64,000 nucleotides of DNA from an uncultured Sphingomonadaceae bacterium (GCA_947497455.1 CANMGU010000002.1:198501-262500), one strand, 5' to 3'. Positions 33,485 through 42,880 are shown, counted from the first letter of the stretch. Made by a program: numbers and translations. Notes: generated by a model from the letters alone, not told the origin.

Positions 33485-34033
33485 CTAGTTGGTGCGCTGC
33501 GGCACGGTAAAGGTCCCGGATACCCGGCCATTGGAATTTTGCGTTCCGGGTGTCGAACCGCCTGCCGCCCTGCCATCAATGGTGGAGCGCCCTGAGGCCA
33601 GATCGATAATGACACGACCACCCGACAACCGGTTGGTTCCCTGTGTCAATGTAACACCACCGACCAATGTTATGAGGCGCCGATTCAGATCATAAATTGC
33701 AACATCGCCGCTGGCCGTGTCGCTACCCTTGCGGATGGTCACTCCACCGGAAGCATCAATCCTGTCCACTTCAATGCCGCTCGTATTCCGATAGGCTACC
33801 GTCATACGTGAGGAATTCAGGACGAGTCCTGCCTGCTCCACCCGAACAGCGCCAGACAGCACAACGCGGTCTGCCCGGTCTTGTACTTCAATACGTCCGG
33901 CATCGAAATTAACCGGCGCATTGCTGTTATGACCGCCAAAAACCTGAGCCGGTGCTGGACCGGCAAATGTCAGTACAGCCGTTGTGGCTATCAACGCCCC
34001 AACAGAGGCAGCAAGAAAAGAACCTTTGATCAT
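33485..34033 (-). CDS. lptA: LptA periplasmic LPS-bridge protein
   Basis: 182 residues with a signal peptide ending near APAQA. The OstA/LptA beta-jellyroll covers about 38-165 (RIEVQDRADRVVLSGAVRVEQ, DIASGGVTIRKGSDTASGDVAIYDLNRR in part). It forms the periplasmic part of the LPS bridge. Its ATG directly follows the lptC stop (TAGATG). Confidence 0.92.
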   Translation of the reverse strand: MIKGSFLAASVGALIATTAVLTFAGPAPAQVFGGHNSNAPVNFDAGRIEVQDRADRVVLSGAVRVEQAGLVLNSSRMTVAYRNTSGIEVDRIDASGGVTIRKGSDTASGDVAIYDLNRRLITLVGGVTLTQGTNRLSGGRVIIDLASGRSTIDGRAAGGSTPGTQNSNGRVSGTFTVPQRTN

Positions 34034-34678
34034 CTATCGTCCTCTTAATCCATTTTGGACGATGCGCAACTTTGCATTGCCATCCAATGTGACGGTTCGA
34101 TTCGCCATATCCGCCATCAGGTTATCAGCACGGAAAGTCCCGATATTCGTGCGACCTTCGACCGGAGCATCACTTTTCAATGTCCGGCTCTTTAGATCCA
34201 CGGTTACATTATTGGTGGTCAGCCGGTAACCGCCCGCGCTTTCCAATTGCACCGTACCGGGCACCATGACATCCTCACGATCCATGTCATAGCGACCTGC
34301 GCCCGCGCGGATTTGTGCTGGACCATCGCCCAGCAATATACGAGCCGATAGGTCTTTCAGTTCGACGACCGCTTCGCGTGAACTCTTCTGGACCGCCGAA
34401 CCGGCCTTGATCGAGAATGGTCGCCCCTGGCTGTCCTCACCGCGATATAGTGCTTCGGTTACGCGCATGCGTTCCTTGGCCACATCGACGCTATTCTTGT
34501 CGAGAACGAAACTGATTTCGCCGCTGGTTGTGAATGGCGCAAGCGCGAGCACGGCGCCCAAGGCCCCAACGCCCAGCGGCAATATAACCCGCAATAACCG
34601 GATGTTGCGATCATGACTGCCGCCCGGGGATGCAAATTGCTGTCTTTTGCTCTTTATATGTTCAGTTGTGACGGTCAT
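34034..34678 (-). CDS. lptC: LptC inner-membrane LPS export protein
   Basis: 214 residues: a cytoplasmic N-terminus, one membrane anchor at about 29-50 (LLRVILPLGVGALGAVLAL) and a periplasmic LptC/LPS-assembly beta domain. It passes LPS from LptBFG to LptA. First of the lptC-lptA pair and 57 nt after the RNase D gene. Confidence 0.92.
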   Translation of the reverse strand: MTVTTEHIKSKRQQFASPGGSHDRNIRLLRVILPLGVGALGAVLALAPFTTSGEISFVLDKNSVDVAKERMRVTEALYRGEDSQGRPFSIKAGSAVQKSSREAVVELKDLSARILLGDGPAQIRAGAGRYDMDREDVMVPGTVQLESAGGYRLTTNNVTVDLKSRTLKSDAPVEGRTNIGTFRADNLMADMANRTVTLDGNAKLRIVQNGLRGR

Positions 34679-34735
34679 TTATGTGTGAGTGCAAAGCACC
34701 AGTTAAAGTTTATCATCGCTGAATTGGAACCCGTA

Positions 34736-35353
34736 TCAGGCATGCGCAAAAATGTCTGTTTCCGGCCAGCCAGCAATATCCAGCCGTGCGCGATGAGGAA
34801 GAAAATCGAAACAGGCCTGCGCCATCGCGGTGCGTCCTTCTCGTTCCAGACGCACTTCCAACTCGTCCTTCAAGCGATGCAGAAAACGAACATCGGACGC
34901 CGCATAGTCTCGTTGTGCATCGCTCAAATCAGGACCGCCCCAGTCACTTGATTGCTGCTGTTTGGAAATATCCTGACCAAGCAGTTCACGAACCAGCTCC
35001 TTCAATCCGTGGCGATCTGTATAGGTTCGGATCAGACGAGATGCGATTTTTGTACAGAATACCGGCTCCGCCATTACGCCCATATAATATTCGATAGCAG
35101 CAAGGTCGAACCGCGCAAAATGATAAAGCTTGGTCCGTGCCGGGTCGGCCAAAACTTGCTTCAAATTTGGTGCGGCAAAATCACTTCCGGGATTGAAACG
35201 GACCAAATGTTCATCACCATTGCCGTCCGATATCTGGAGAAGGCATAATCTATCGCGCAACGTTTGAAGACCCATGGTTTCTGTATCGACCGCAACAGGC
35301 CCGTCTGCCAATACATCTGCGGGCAGATCTTCTTCGTGGAAAAATACCGCCAT
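34736..35353 (-). CDS. rnd: Short ribonuclease D-like 3'-5' exonuclease
   Basis: 205 residues, only the DEDDy exonuclease domain: Asp23-x-Glu25 (AVDTETMG), Asp83 (HFARFDLAAI), and YAASDVRFL near the end with the last Tyr and Asp. The C-terminal HRDC domains of E. coli RNase D are absent, as in many alphaproteobacteria. It trims tRNA and other RNA 3' ends. It lies upstream of lptC on the same strand. Confidence 0.92.
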   Translation of the reverse strand: MAVFFHEEDLPADVLADGPVAVDTETMGLQTLRDRLCLLQISDGNGDEHLVRFNPGSDFAAPNLKQVLADPARTKLYHFARFDLAAIEYYMGVMAEPVFCTKIASRLIRTYTDRHGLKELVRELLGQDISKQQQSSDWGGPDLSDAQRDYAASDVRFLHRLKDELEVRLEREGRTAMAQACFDFLPHRARLDIAGWPETDIFAHA

Positions 35354-35499
35354 TATCTATCGCTCCGCGCTGATGCATTTGAAAATTTTTCAATAAAACT
35401 GTTCATAGCTGTGGTATGTGCCGCAGCATCGGTTAAACAGCAAGAATTAGATTACAATCCAAGTGCAGATTGGGCGAAGGAAAAAAGGGGAAGAGTCAG

Positions 35500-35862
35500 A
35501 TGACAGATCAAGCACCACAGCCGACATCAAGCGGTTTCGACATGAACAAGGCCACGATTATATCATTGCTTTATATTGCCAGTTTCTTTGTCGGCGTTAC
35601 CGGAATCGTAGGCGTTATTTTGGCGTTTGTCTGGAAGGATGAGGTCGCCGGTACGTGGGAAGAGAGTCATTTACAGTTTCATATCATGACATTTGTTATT
35701 GGTCTGATCGGCAGTGTAATCGGCGTAATTCTGTCGATTGTTCTTATTGGCATCCCATTGTTAATCGCATTGGCCGTCTGGGTTCTGGTGCGTTCAATAA
35801 TGGCACTGTTGAAGGCCCAGAGACAGGAACCGATCGCCGATCCCAAGACCTGGCTCTTCTGA
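35500..35862 (+). CDS. DUF4870-like small membrane protein
   Basis: 120 residues from ATG at 35500, preceded by GGGGAAGAG. Three hydrophobic spans (about 15-37, 53-75 and 78-100) with WEESHLQFHIMTF between the first two match DUF4870/Tic20-like proteins. Function is unknown. Confidence 0.75.
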   Translation: MTDQAPQPTSSGFDMNKATIISLLYIASFFVGVTGIVGVILAFVWKDEVAGTWEESHLQFHIMTFVIGLIGSVIGVILSIVLIGIPLLIALAVWVLVRSIMALLKAQRQEPIADPKTWLF

Positions 35863-36050
35863 TCAGCCTTATTCAACACAATCAGAATTTGGCAGAAATT
35901 AACCTTGTGCGGATTTTTATTCGCATAAGCTTTGGTTTTTCTATATGGTTACACCGCGCAATATCGGGATTCGCGTAAGAAAATGCTCGTGCCATCGTCC
36001 GCTACGACATTGGATTTGATTTATCGGACGAAGTGAAAGACGATTCAAGA

Positions 36051-36728
36051 ATGGGTTTTGATAGAAACCGGCGTGGCAGAGGCCGGGACAAGCGTGATAG
36101 CTTTGGTGATGAGAATTTTGACGGATATCAAGGCGATAGCGGACCTCCGGTAGAAAGATATACACGGCCAGATACAGGTTATAGTGGCGGACAGCGTAGC
36201 GGCGGAGGTGGCGGCAGCGGAATGCCCGATCAGGTCGTTGGCGAAAGCAGCGGCAAAGTAAAATTCTTCAATGCCCAAAAAGGCTTCGGATTCATTGTCC
36301 AGGATGCTGGCGGCGAAGACGTGTTTGTGCATATCAGCCAGGTTGAACGGGCCGGACTAAAAGGTCTCGCCGAGGGCCAGGGCCTGCGCTTCTCTTTGGT
36401 TGATCGTGGTGGCAAAGTATCAGCGTCGGACATTCAAATTGATGGTGATCTCATTGAAGTGCCCGAACCAGCCGCCCGCGAAGATCGCGGCGGACCACCT
36501 CAGCGTGAACTGACTGGTGAAAAAGCATCTGGCACGGTCAAGTTTTTCAATAGTATGAAGGGCTTTGGTTTTATCCAGCGTGATGACGGTCAGCCCGATG
36601 CTTTTGTGCATATTTCAGCGGTAGAACGCGCGGGTATGCGAGGCTTGGAAGAAGGCGACAAACTGGAATTTGAACTGGAAGTGGATCGCCGCGGCAAAAC
36701 TGCTGCCGTGAATTTGGTTTCCAAATAA
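36051..36728 (+). CDS. Double cold-shock-domain protein
   Basis: 225 residues from ATG at 36051; GTG at 36033 is an alternative, and neither has a strong ribosome-binding site. After an Arg/Gly-rich head of about 60 residues come two cold-shock domains with RNP1/RNP2 (KGFGFIVQD and VFVHIS; KGFGFIQRD and AFVHIS). It binds single-stranded RNA or DNA and melts structure. About 170-190 nt upstream hold no gene and may be a long, foldable leader, as is usual for cold-shock mRNAs. Confidence 0.93.
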   Translation: MGFDRNRRGRGRDKRDSFGDENFDGYQGDSGPPVERYTRPDTGYSGGQRSGGGGGSGMPDQVVGESSGKVKFFNAQKGFGFIVQDAGGEDVFVHISQVERAGLKGLAEGQGLRFSLVDRGGKVSASDIQIDGDLIEVPEPAAREDRGGPPQRELTGEKASGTVKFFNSMKGFGFIQRDDGQPDAFVHISAVERAGMRGLEEGDKLEFELEVDRRGKTAAVNLVSK

Positions 36729-36759
36729 CAGATTCTGCTTTCTGAAGTCAGACATAGAG

Positions 36760-36787
36760 ATAGCGGGCGAAAGTCCGCTATTTTTTT
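36760..36787 (+). terminator. Rho-independent terminator after the cold-shock gene
   Basis: ATAGCGG and CCGCTAT pair around GCGAAAGT, followed directly by seven T. It ends the cold-shock transcript 32 nt after the stop codon. Confidence 0.9.
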
Positions 36788-36863
36788 GCCTCTTGATATG
36801 CCATCGCGATAGAGCCGACAGGCAATAATCCTATCGGCTCTTTCGCGACTCATTCCAACCGGT

Positions 36864-37328
36864 TCAGTCGTTTTGAACACTTTCGAGCAGAAACCATGCC
36901 CGTTGTTCCGCCTGATCCGTCCAATCATCAATCATTCCGTCAGTGGCATTGTCGCCGGCATCTCCAGCCAACTCCTTCGCTGCCCGCAAATTGGCGATCA
37001 GTGTCAAATTATCTTGGCGTAACTCATTGAGCATCTGCGTAGCGGACAGTTTCTCGGCGTCATTGTCGGTGATATTCTGTCGTTTGGATATGTCGCCAAT
37101 GGATGTCAGTGTCCGTTGACCATTTTTGCGGACTCGCTCGGCAATCGCATCTGTCGTCAACAATATCTGCGCAGCTTGCTCGTCAAACAACAAATGATAC
37201 TCACGAAAGTGGGGCCCCGACACGTGCCAGTGAAAGTTCTTTGTCTTGAAATAGAGGGCGAAACTGTCAGCCAAAACCCCATTCAGGGCTTCGGCGAGTG
37301 CTTTTCTTGCATTGTCACCAGTGGTCAT
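36864..37328 (-). CDS. dps: Dps-family DNA-protection ferritin
   Basis: 154 residues from ATG at 37328, which has GGAG just upstream; longer frames to 37403 lack one. The di-iron pattern is seen in KTKNFHWHVSGPHFREYHLLFDEQ in part (His and Asp/Glu ligands at the dimer interface) and the four-helix length is right. Dps shells oxidise iron with peroxide and cover DNA in stress. It is a single gene. Confidence 0.92.
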   Translation of the reverse strand: MTTGDNARKALAEALNGVLADSFALYFKTKNFHWHVSGPHFREYHLLFDEQAAQILLTTDAIAERVRKNGQRTLTSIGDISKRQNITDNDAEKLSATQMLNELRQDNLTLIANLRAAKELAGDAGDNATDGMIDDWTDQAEQRAWFLLESVQND

Positions 37329-37461
37329 ATCAATCTCCATCGCTTTATCTGCATCATGAGAAAGAAATAGGAAGCCAGCCGGGACAAAGCCAACGCAAAA
37401 CACGGGTTTGAATAATCGCTTTTATCGATATTTAATTTGCCTAAAGATCGATTATTCGAAT

Positions 37462-38028
37462 TTAGACAATACCCCATGCGCTCAAGGCCATCACCGTGCC
37501 AATGATGAGGAAAAGCGCACCCCCTGTGTTGCGAATAACCTTCATTGGAAGCATTTCGGCCAGTTTTTCATGTAATATCAATGCCGGAACACAAGCCACC
37601 ATGACCCCTATCCAACCACCCGCTGCGGCGAACGCCCAGGCGTCGGTACGTGCTGCGGTTGCCGCCAAAATAAACTGCCCCTTATCTCCAAATTGCAGGA
37701 TGAAGAGCCCAAGAAACGACGTCCAAAACGGCCCCAATGTCCACCTCTCTAGCAAATCAACCGGCCGCCGCCATGCTACCATGCCGATACCTGCAAAAAG
37801 CAAGGAGAGGGCGTAAAAGAGCCGCAATGGCTCCTCGCTGATCCAGTCATTCACAACCGAACCGCCGAGCGCGGAAATCAGGCAATTGAGCAATGTTGCC
37901 AAGCCCAGCCCCCAGATGATCGGAGCAACTCGGCCATAACGGATGGCAAGAGCGGCACATAATATCTGCGGGCGGTCGCCAATTTCCGCCAGAAGCAAGG
38001 CGAATAGGGAGGTTAGAAATGCATCCAC
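37462..38028 (-). CDS. TMEM165/GDT1-family cation transporter
   Basis: 188 residues with six hydrophobic spans in two repeats. The first signature is Glu15-Ile-Gly-Asp18-Arg, the second is LQFGDKGQ, where the usual Glu is a Gln. The family (UPF0016) exports Mn2+ or Ca2+, using both acidic pairs, so the second-site change may alter ion choice. It lies 12 nt after the preceding unknown gene, hence probably one operon. Confidence 0.88.
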   Translation of the reverse strand: MDAFLTSLFALLLAEIGDRPQILCAALAIRYGRVAPIIWGLGLATLLNCLISALGGSVVNDWISEEPLRLFYALSLLFAGIGMVAWRRPVDLLERWTLGPFWTSFLGLFILQFGDKGQFILAATAARTDAWAFAAAGGWIGVMVACVPALILHEKLAEMLPMKVIRNTGGALFLIIGTVMALSAWGIV

Positions 38029-38039
38029 AAGGGCGGCCG

Positions 38040-38375
38040 TTAGGGCTGACCGCCGAGCCGCAGAGCCACGCTGGCCAGGAGAGCCTCAGACATAGCGCGA
38101 TTAATCGGACCACATGTCAGTGCTTCCTGCATCGCTGCGATATAGGAATCTGCCACAACCACGCCAGAACCGCCTTGCAGGGCCCGTTGCAGCGCAGCCT
38201 CGCAAGCACAGCTGAGATCATGCAGCGCGGTCAGATGATGTTGAGCAGCCTTTTGCCGCACCTGATCGAGATGCATCAAAAATTGTACCGGATGCGTTTC
38301 CACCAGAGAAGCGGGCATGCCTTCGAGCAGAGCCAGCATTTCGGCCTGTACCAACATATTTTGATCGTGATCCAT
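38040..38375 (-). CDS. Conserved small protein, unknown function
   Basis: 111 residues from ATG at 38375 (an upstream TTG is possible). It is all-helical, with three histidine/leucine-rich segments and two cysteines (LSCACEAALQ). Sphingomonads carry similar proteins next to the GDT1 gene; I know no function. No signal peptide. Confidence 0.55.
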   Translation of the reverse strand: MDHDQNMLVQAEMLALLEGMPASLVETHPVQFLMHLDQVRQKAAQHHLTALHDLSCACEAALQRALQGGSGVVVADSYIAAMQEALTCGPINRAMSEALLASVALRLGGQP

Positions 38376-38581
38376 AGACAAAGTCCCAAATTACCGGATC
38401 ACCATGCAAAAATATGGTTAAAGGGCCGTAAATGGTCGATAGGCAATTGCGGTCGCGAGATGTCTTCGCTTTTTCTTGACAATCGTCGTCGTTTTCAGCA
38501 TTAGCGCGCTCAATTACAGCGGATTGCGCCGGATTATTGGCCAGGCCGTTATTTCAGAAAATCGCTTTTAAGGAATGCGCC

Positions 38582-38749
38582 ATGGCGAAACCAGCCAATG
38601 TAAAAATCAAACTCGTCAGCACGGCGGATACCGGCTTTTTTTACGTAACCCGTAAAAACCCGCGCAATCTCACCGAAAAAATGGTGCAGCGCAAATATGA
38701 TCCGATTGTGCGCAAGCATGTCGAGTTCAAAGAAGCGAAAATCAAGTAA
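38582..38749 (+). CDS. rpmG: 50S ribosomal protein L33
   Basis: 55 residues from ATG at 38582, preceded by AAGGA. The sequence [18 protein letters not shown] and the end [18 protein letters not shown] are those of the cysteine-free L33 type, which does not need zinc. It binds 23S rRNA near the E site. It is a single gene. Confidence 0.97.
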   Translation: MAKPANVKIKLVSTADTGFFYVTRKNPRNLTEKMVQRKYDPIVRKHVEFKEAKIK

Positions 38750-38788
38750 ACCGCTTTTTCATCGAAAATTTGAAAATTTGATGTGATC

Positions 38789-39157
38789 TTAGCGTTGCAG
38801 GACACCCTGTACCGATTCGATAAATTTCGCCACCGATATTGGCTTTGAAACATAGGCTTCTGCTCCGGCACTTAAAATCCGGTCTTCATCACCCTTGCCG
38901 GCATAAGCCGTCACCGCCATGATCGGGATGATCTTGAGTTGAACATCTTTCTTGATTTGCTCGATTAGCTCCAGCCCGCTGACATGCGGCAACTGAATGT
39001 CCATGATCACGAGATTGGGTACAAAATTGCGGGCCTTTTCCAGTACTTCGCGTCCATCCTTGACCGGTTCGACGACAAATCCATGCGCACGCAGCAGGTC
39101 GCAGAACAGTTTCAGGTTCAGCTCGTTATCCTCAACAACTAAAACTCTTTTCGCCAC
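38789..39157 (-). CDS. divK: Single-domain response regulator DivK
   Basis: 122 residues from GTG at 39157; the frame runs to 39220, but homology begins at VAKRVLVVEDNELNLKLF. The receiver has acidic Glu9-Asp10, phospho-acceptor Asp53 (IMDIQLP), Thr83 and Lys105 (YVSKP). The sequence NELNLKLFCDLLRAHG is specific to DivK, the cell-cycle and polarity regulator of alphaproteobacteria. It has no output domain. DUF3572 diverges from it. Confidence 0.93.
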   Translation of the reverse strand: MAKRVLVVEDNELNLKLFCDLLRAHGFVVEPVKDGREVLEKARNFVPNLVIMDIQLPHVSGLELIEQIKKDVQLKIIPIMAVTAYAGKGDEDRILSAGAEAYVSKPISVAKFIESVQGVLQR

Positions 39158-39210
39158 GAGATGACTTGCCCCTTCCAAACGCCCTGTTAACCCTTTAGGC
39201 GAAAGCCGAA

Positions 39211-39498
39211 ATGGAAACAAACAGCAATATCTCCGCAGAATCTGAAATTTTGGCGCTGCAGGCGCTCGGCTGGGTGTTGCAGGATGAAGATCGTGCCCAG
39301 CGTTTGCTGGCGTTGACTGGGCTGGATCCTAGAGAATTGAGGTCCGGGTTGGAAGATCCTGCAATGCTGTCCTCGCTCGTTGGTTTTCTCGCCAATCATG
39401 AACCCGATCTCGTCGCCTGCGCAGAATCGATCGGTGTTCCGCCCGAAAAACTGGCGGCAGCCGCCCAATATCTGAACAATTCCGGAGATGTTTTATGA
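39211..39498 (+). CDS. DUF3572 protein
   Basis: 95 residues, helical, recognised from ALQALGWVLQDEDRAQRLLALTGLDP and FLANHEPDLVACAESIGVPPE. Its function is unknown. Neighbourhood of DivK is conserved in sphingomonads to my knowledge. The stop overlaps the HAD gene start by 4 nt (ATGA). Confidence 0.85.
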   Translation: METNSNISAESEILALQALGWVLQDEDRAQRLLALTGLDPRELRSGLEDPAMLSSLVGFLANHEPDLVACAESIGVPPEKLAAAAQYLNNSGDVL

Positions 39499-40169
39499 GT
39501 CAAAAGCCGCTTTTGATAAGCGACTGCGACGAAGTTTTGTTGCATATGGTCGTCCCGTTTCGTGAGTGGCTGGATGCCGAAAAGCATATCCATTTCGATC
39601 TGGAATCCGGTAGTTTTGTTGATGCACTGCGTCACAAGCATGATGGCACATTGGTGCCTCAGGATGCCGTCTGGCCGATGCTCAAAGAGTTTTTTGCCGG
39701 TGAGATGCATCGGCAAGGGGCAATTGATGGCGCTGTGGATGCGATAAACAAGCTGGCGGAAAGCGCTGATGTCGTCATCCTGACCAACCTGCTAGATGAT
39801 CGCCGAGAAGCGCGCGCTGAGCAACTTCGCGCTGTCGGGATCGATTTCCCGGTCTATTGTAATCAAGGCGGTAAAGGTGAACCCCTGGCGCAGATTGTTG
39901 CCGATCATGATCCCAGTGTAACTGTCTTTGTTGATGATCTCGGCTACCAACATGGCAGCGTCGCCAAATATGCTCCGGACGTCTGGCGCCTTCACATGGT
40001 TGGCGAACCCATCCTTGCTAAACATATCAAGACCAATCCCGCAGCCCATGACCGGATCGATCTATGGTCCGAAGCACTGGATTGGATCACCGACAAATTC
40101 GAAGCCGGTCAACCGGCGCCGGTTATCAACTTACCGCCGGAAGAACTTGACCAGTTTGCAAAGACGTGA
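39495..40169 (+). CDS. HAD-family hydrolase
   Basis: 224 residues. HAD motif I is Asp10-Cys-Asp12 (LISDCDEVLL), motif II is the Thr in VVILTNLLDD, and motif IV is VFVDDLGYQ. A helical cap lies at about 25-85. Phosphatase activity is likely; the substrate is not known. It is coupled to DUF3572. Confidence 0.85.
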   Translation: MSQKPLLISDCDEVLLHMVVPFREWLDAEKHIHFDLESGSFVDALRHKHDGTLVPQDAVWPMLKEFFAGEMHRQGAIDGAVDAINKLAESADVVILTNLLDDRREARAEQLRAVGIDFPVYCNQGGKGEPLAQIVADHDPSVTVFVDDLGYQHGSVAKYAPDVWRLHMVGEPILAKHIKTNPAAHDRIDLWSEALDWITDKFEAGQPAPVINLPPEELDQFAKT

Positions 40170-40182
40170 TTGATTCGAGGCC

Positions 40183-40650
40183 ATGACAGATAATATAGAA
40201 AAAGCATTGAACGCTAAAGGCATAGAACTGCCCAAAGCGGCGGCACCGGTCGCATCCTATGTCCCCGCAGTCGAAATAAATGGCTTGCTCCATATTAGCG
40301 GGCAGGTCTCGATGACGGAAGGCAAACTGATCACGGGCCGATTGGGCGATGGTATGACACTTGAAGAGGGCCAGGATGCCGCGAAAGCCTGTGCGCTGAT
40401 GATTGCTGCACAGATCAAAAAAGCTGCTGGATCGCTGGACCGGGTAGACCGGATCGTAAAGCTCGGTGTGTTCGTGAACAGTACCGCTGAATATACCGAT
40501 CATCCGAAAGTCGCCAATGGCTGCTCCGACATGATGGAAGTCATTTTTGGCGCTGCCGGACAACATGCCCGCAGTGCAGTTGGCGTTGCTGCCTTGCCGC
40601 TTGGCGTTGCGGTAGAGGTGGATGCAATTGTCGCTATCAAGCCAGCTTGA
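40183..40650 (+). CDS. RidA/YjgF-family protein (long form)
   Basis: 155 residues of the longer YjgF/RidA group: GLLHISGQVSMTEGK, then VKLGVFVNSTAEYTDHPKV and GVAALPLGVAVEVDAIV. The usual catalytic Arg is not at its RidA place, so imine deaminase activity is uncertain. It overlaps the next gene by 29 nt. Confidence 0.87.
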   Translation: MTDNIEKALNAKGIELPKAAAPVASYVPAVEINGLLHISGQVSMTEGKLITGRLGDGMTLEEGQDAAKACALMIAAQIKKAAGSLDRVDRIVKLGVFVNSTAEYTDHPKVANGCSDMMEVIFGAAGQHARSAVGVAALPLGVAVEVDAIVAIKPA

Positions 40651-41389
40651 TGCGCTGCTGGCACCGGCGCCAGAACCAGCTCGGGTAGCGTTTCTCAAAG
40701 GACAACCTTACGCCCATCGCGGGCTGCATGGAAACGGCGTCTTAGAGAATAGTCCAACCGCCTTTGATGCTGCGATAAAGCTTGGTCATGGCATCGAATG
40801 TGATGTCCAGGCTGCCGAAGACGGCACCGCGTTCGTCTTTCATGATTTTGAGCTCGATCGGTTAACGGCGCAAAAAGGCATGCTGGCCAATTTGCGCGCA
40901 TCAGATATTGACAAGATTAACCTCAAGGATGGCCATGGCAAGATTCCGCGCCTCCGCGCTTCACTCATGCAGATAGCCGGGCAGGTGCCGATACTGATCG
41001 AGATAAAGTCAAAGGACAGGCGAGTCGGTCCGCTATGTCTTTCGGTGCGGCGCGCATTGGAAGGCTATACCGGCAAGGCAGCCATCATGTCATTCAATCC
41101 ACTTGTCTCTGCGTGGTTTCGCAAAAATGCGGCGCATATCGTGCGTGGATTGGTGGTCACGGAGGAAGGCAATAAAAACCTCAAAGGGCGGATTGCACGG
41201 CATCAAAGCTTATGGACGGCAAAACCTGATTTTCTCGCCTATGATGTCCGGGACTTTCCTTCCTCATTCGCCGCATCCAACCGAGCCCGTGGTCTGCCGG
41301 TCGTCACCTGGACCGTTCGTACCGCAAGTCAGGAAAAAATTGCGAAGATTCATGCTGATGAACCGGTTTATGAGTTACCACAGACCTGA
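40622..41389 (+). CDS. Glycerophosphodiester phosphodiesterase
   Basis: 255 residues of the GDPD TIM barrel. Catalytic and metal residues are His32-Arg33 (AHRG), Glu42 (ENS), Glu59 and Asp61 (IECDV) and His74 (FHD). It cleaves glycerophosphodiesters to glycerol-3-phosphate and alcohol. No signal peptide, so cytoplasmic. Starts inside the RidA gene. Confidence 0.92.
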   Translation: MQLSLSSQLDALLAPAPEPARVAFLKGQPYAHRGLHGNGVLENSPTAFDAAIKLGHGIECDVQAAEDGTAFVFHDFELDRLTAQKGMLANLRASDIDKINLKDGHGKIPRLRASLMQIAGQVPILIEIKSKDRRVGPLCLSVRRALEGYTGKAAIMSFNPLVSAWFRKNAAHIVRGLVVTEEGNKNLKGRIARHQSLWTAKPDFLAYDVRDFPSSFAASNRARGLPVVTWTVRTASQEKIAKIHADEPVYELPQT

Positions 41390-41403
41390 TAGCATGGCGG
41401 TTC

Positions 41404-42570
41404 ATGTCTGATTCTCCCTCAACATCAACTGACAGGCCAGATGGGATCATTGCACGCGTAGCTGATGATATCGCGAGCCTGCCGAAGGATGAGTGGGATG
41501 ATTGCGCGGGAAACAGCAACCCATTCGTTTCCCATGCTTTTCTGTCCACCATGGAAGAATCAGGCAGCGTCGGACCTGGTACCGGATGGAAGTCACTGCC
41601 AATCCTGATCGAAGATGCGGCAGGGAAAATTGCGGCTTGCCTCCCCAGCTATCTGAAATCTCACAGTCAGGGTGAGTATATTTTTGATCAGCAGTGGGCC
41701 CATGCGTTTGAAAATGCTGGCGGGCAATATTATCCGAAAATCCAGATTGCTTCTCCCTTTTCTCCAGTGCCCGGGCCACGCCTGTTGTTACGCGATGAGG
41801 CCATGGCCGTGCCGCTTTTGCGTGCAGCCGAGCAGCTGGCTGCCAGTAACGGGATTTCATCCGTTCACGCGACCTTTGTTGCCGAGAACCAGCTTGATTA
41901 TTTTCGCGAAGCCGGGTGGTTGATCCGATCAGACAGCCAATTTCATTGGCGCAATGATGGTTATTCCGAGTTTGATGATTTTCTCGCCGCTCTGTCGTCC
42001 CGCAAGCGAAAAGCGATCAAAAAAGAGCGGCGCAAAGCCAAAGAGACGGTCGATATCATCCATGTCTCTGGCCCTGATATCACCAACGAATATTGGGATT
42101 ATTTCTGGATATTCTATCAAGATACTGGCGCTCGCAAATGGGGGACGCCTTATCTCACACGGGCAGCGTTCGACCTGCTTCATCAGAAAATGGGCGACAG
42201 ATTGCTGCTGATTTTGGCAATGCAAGATGGTGTTCCGATTGCTGGTGCGTTGAATATAATCGGGGAAGAAACGTTATATGGCCGCTATTGGGGCTGTACT
42301 CGCGACGTTCCGTTTCTGCATTTTGAGCTTTGCTACTATCAGGCAATTGACGCTGCGATCGCGCGCGGCCTCAAATATGTCGAAGCGGGTGCGCAGGGCA
42401 GCCATAAATTGGCGCGCGGTTATCAACCTGTACCGACTTGGTCGGCTCATTATATTGTCGATCCGGGGTTCCGTTCAGCTATAGCCGACTATCTGGACCG
42501 AGAGCGGCGAGCAGTTGCCGCTGATATCGAATTTCTGGCTGATATGGGGCCGTTTAAGAAATCCGGTTAA
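41404..42570 (+). CDS. GNAT-like acyltransferase, DUF482/COG3146 family
   Basis: 388 residues, made of two GNAT-like halves. RKRKAIKKERRKAKE at about 200-214 and YYQAIDAAIARGLKYVEAGAQG near 312-333 are hallmarks of the family. Related to peptidoglycan-bridge transferases, but the substrate is unknown. It may be cotranscribed with GDPD (14-nt gap). Confidence 0.88.
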   Translation: MSDSPSTSTDRPDGIIARVADDIASLPKDEWDDCAGNSNPFVSHAFLSTMEESGSVGPGTGWKSLPILIEDAAGKIAACLPSYLKSHSQGEYIFDQQWAHAFENAGGQYYPKIQIASPFSPVPGPRLLLRDEAMAVPLLRAAEQLAASNGISSVHATFVAENQLDYFREAGWLIRSDSQFHWRNDGYSEFDDFLAALSSRKRKAIKKERRKAKETVDIIHVSGPDITNEYWDYFWIFYQDTGARKWGTPYLTRAAFDLLHQKMGDRLLLILAMQDGVPIAGALNIIGEETLYGRYWGCTRDVPFLHFELCYYQAIDAAIARGLKYVEAGAQGSHKLARGYQPVPTWSAHYIVDPGFRSAIADYLDRERRAVAADIEFLADMGPFKKSG

Positions 42571-42574
42571 GGAG

Positions 42575-42880
42575 TTAGGCAGCGCGGCGAGAGGTTTCCT
42601 GCAGCCAGCTGCGTGCTTCGCGCTGTGCTTCGGCAATTTCTCTAGCGGTCATTTCAAGTGAAATTTCTGCGCGACAGACTTTGCTCTCATCATGGCCGGA
42701 TAGCGACGCCAGGTTAAACCACTTATGTGCTTCGACCAGATCAACATCCACACCTTCTGAACCGGTTGAATAAATCACTCCAAGATCAAAATAAGCATTG
42801 CTGCTACCTTGTGCGGCTTCTGCGAGCCGGCTTTCAATCAAAAAGGCTGCGCTTTTCATGCTGTTGCCCATAGTCTTCAA
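42575..42880 (-). CDS. Short Sel1-repeat-like protein
   Basis: 101 residues with one Sel1-like repeat (NAYFDLGVIYSTGSEGVDVDLVEAHKWFNLAS), then a helical tail. Sel1 repeats mediate protein contacts. The start may be MGNSMKS, three codons later. Converges on the preceding GNAT-like gene. Confidence 0.7.
   Translation of the reverse strand: MKTMGNSMKSAAFLIESRLAEAAQGSSNAYFDLGVIYSTGSEGVDVDLVEAHKWFNLASLSGHDESKVCRAEISLEMTAREIAEAQREARSWLQETSRRAA

Noticed and set aside
33650..33680. TGTAAC within lptA as a regulon site.
   Set aside because: Inside a coding region and without CATCYA 17 nt later.
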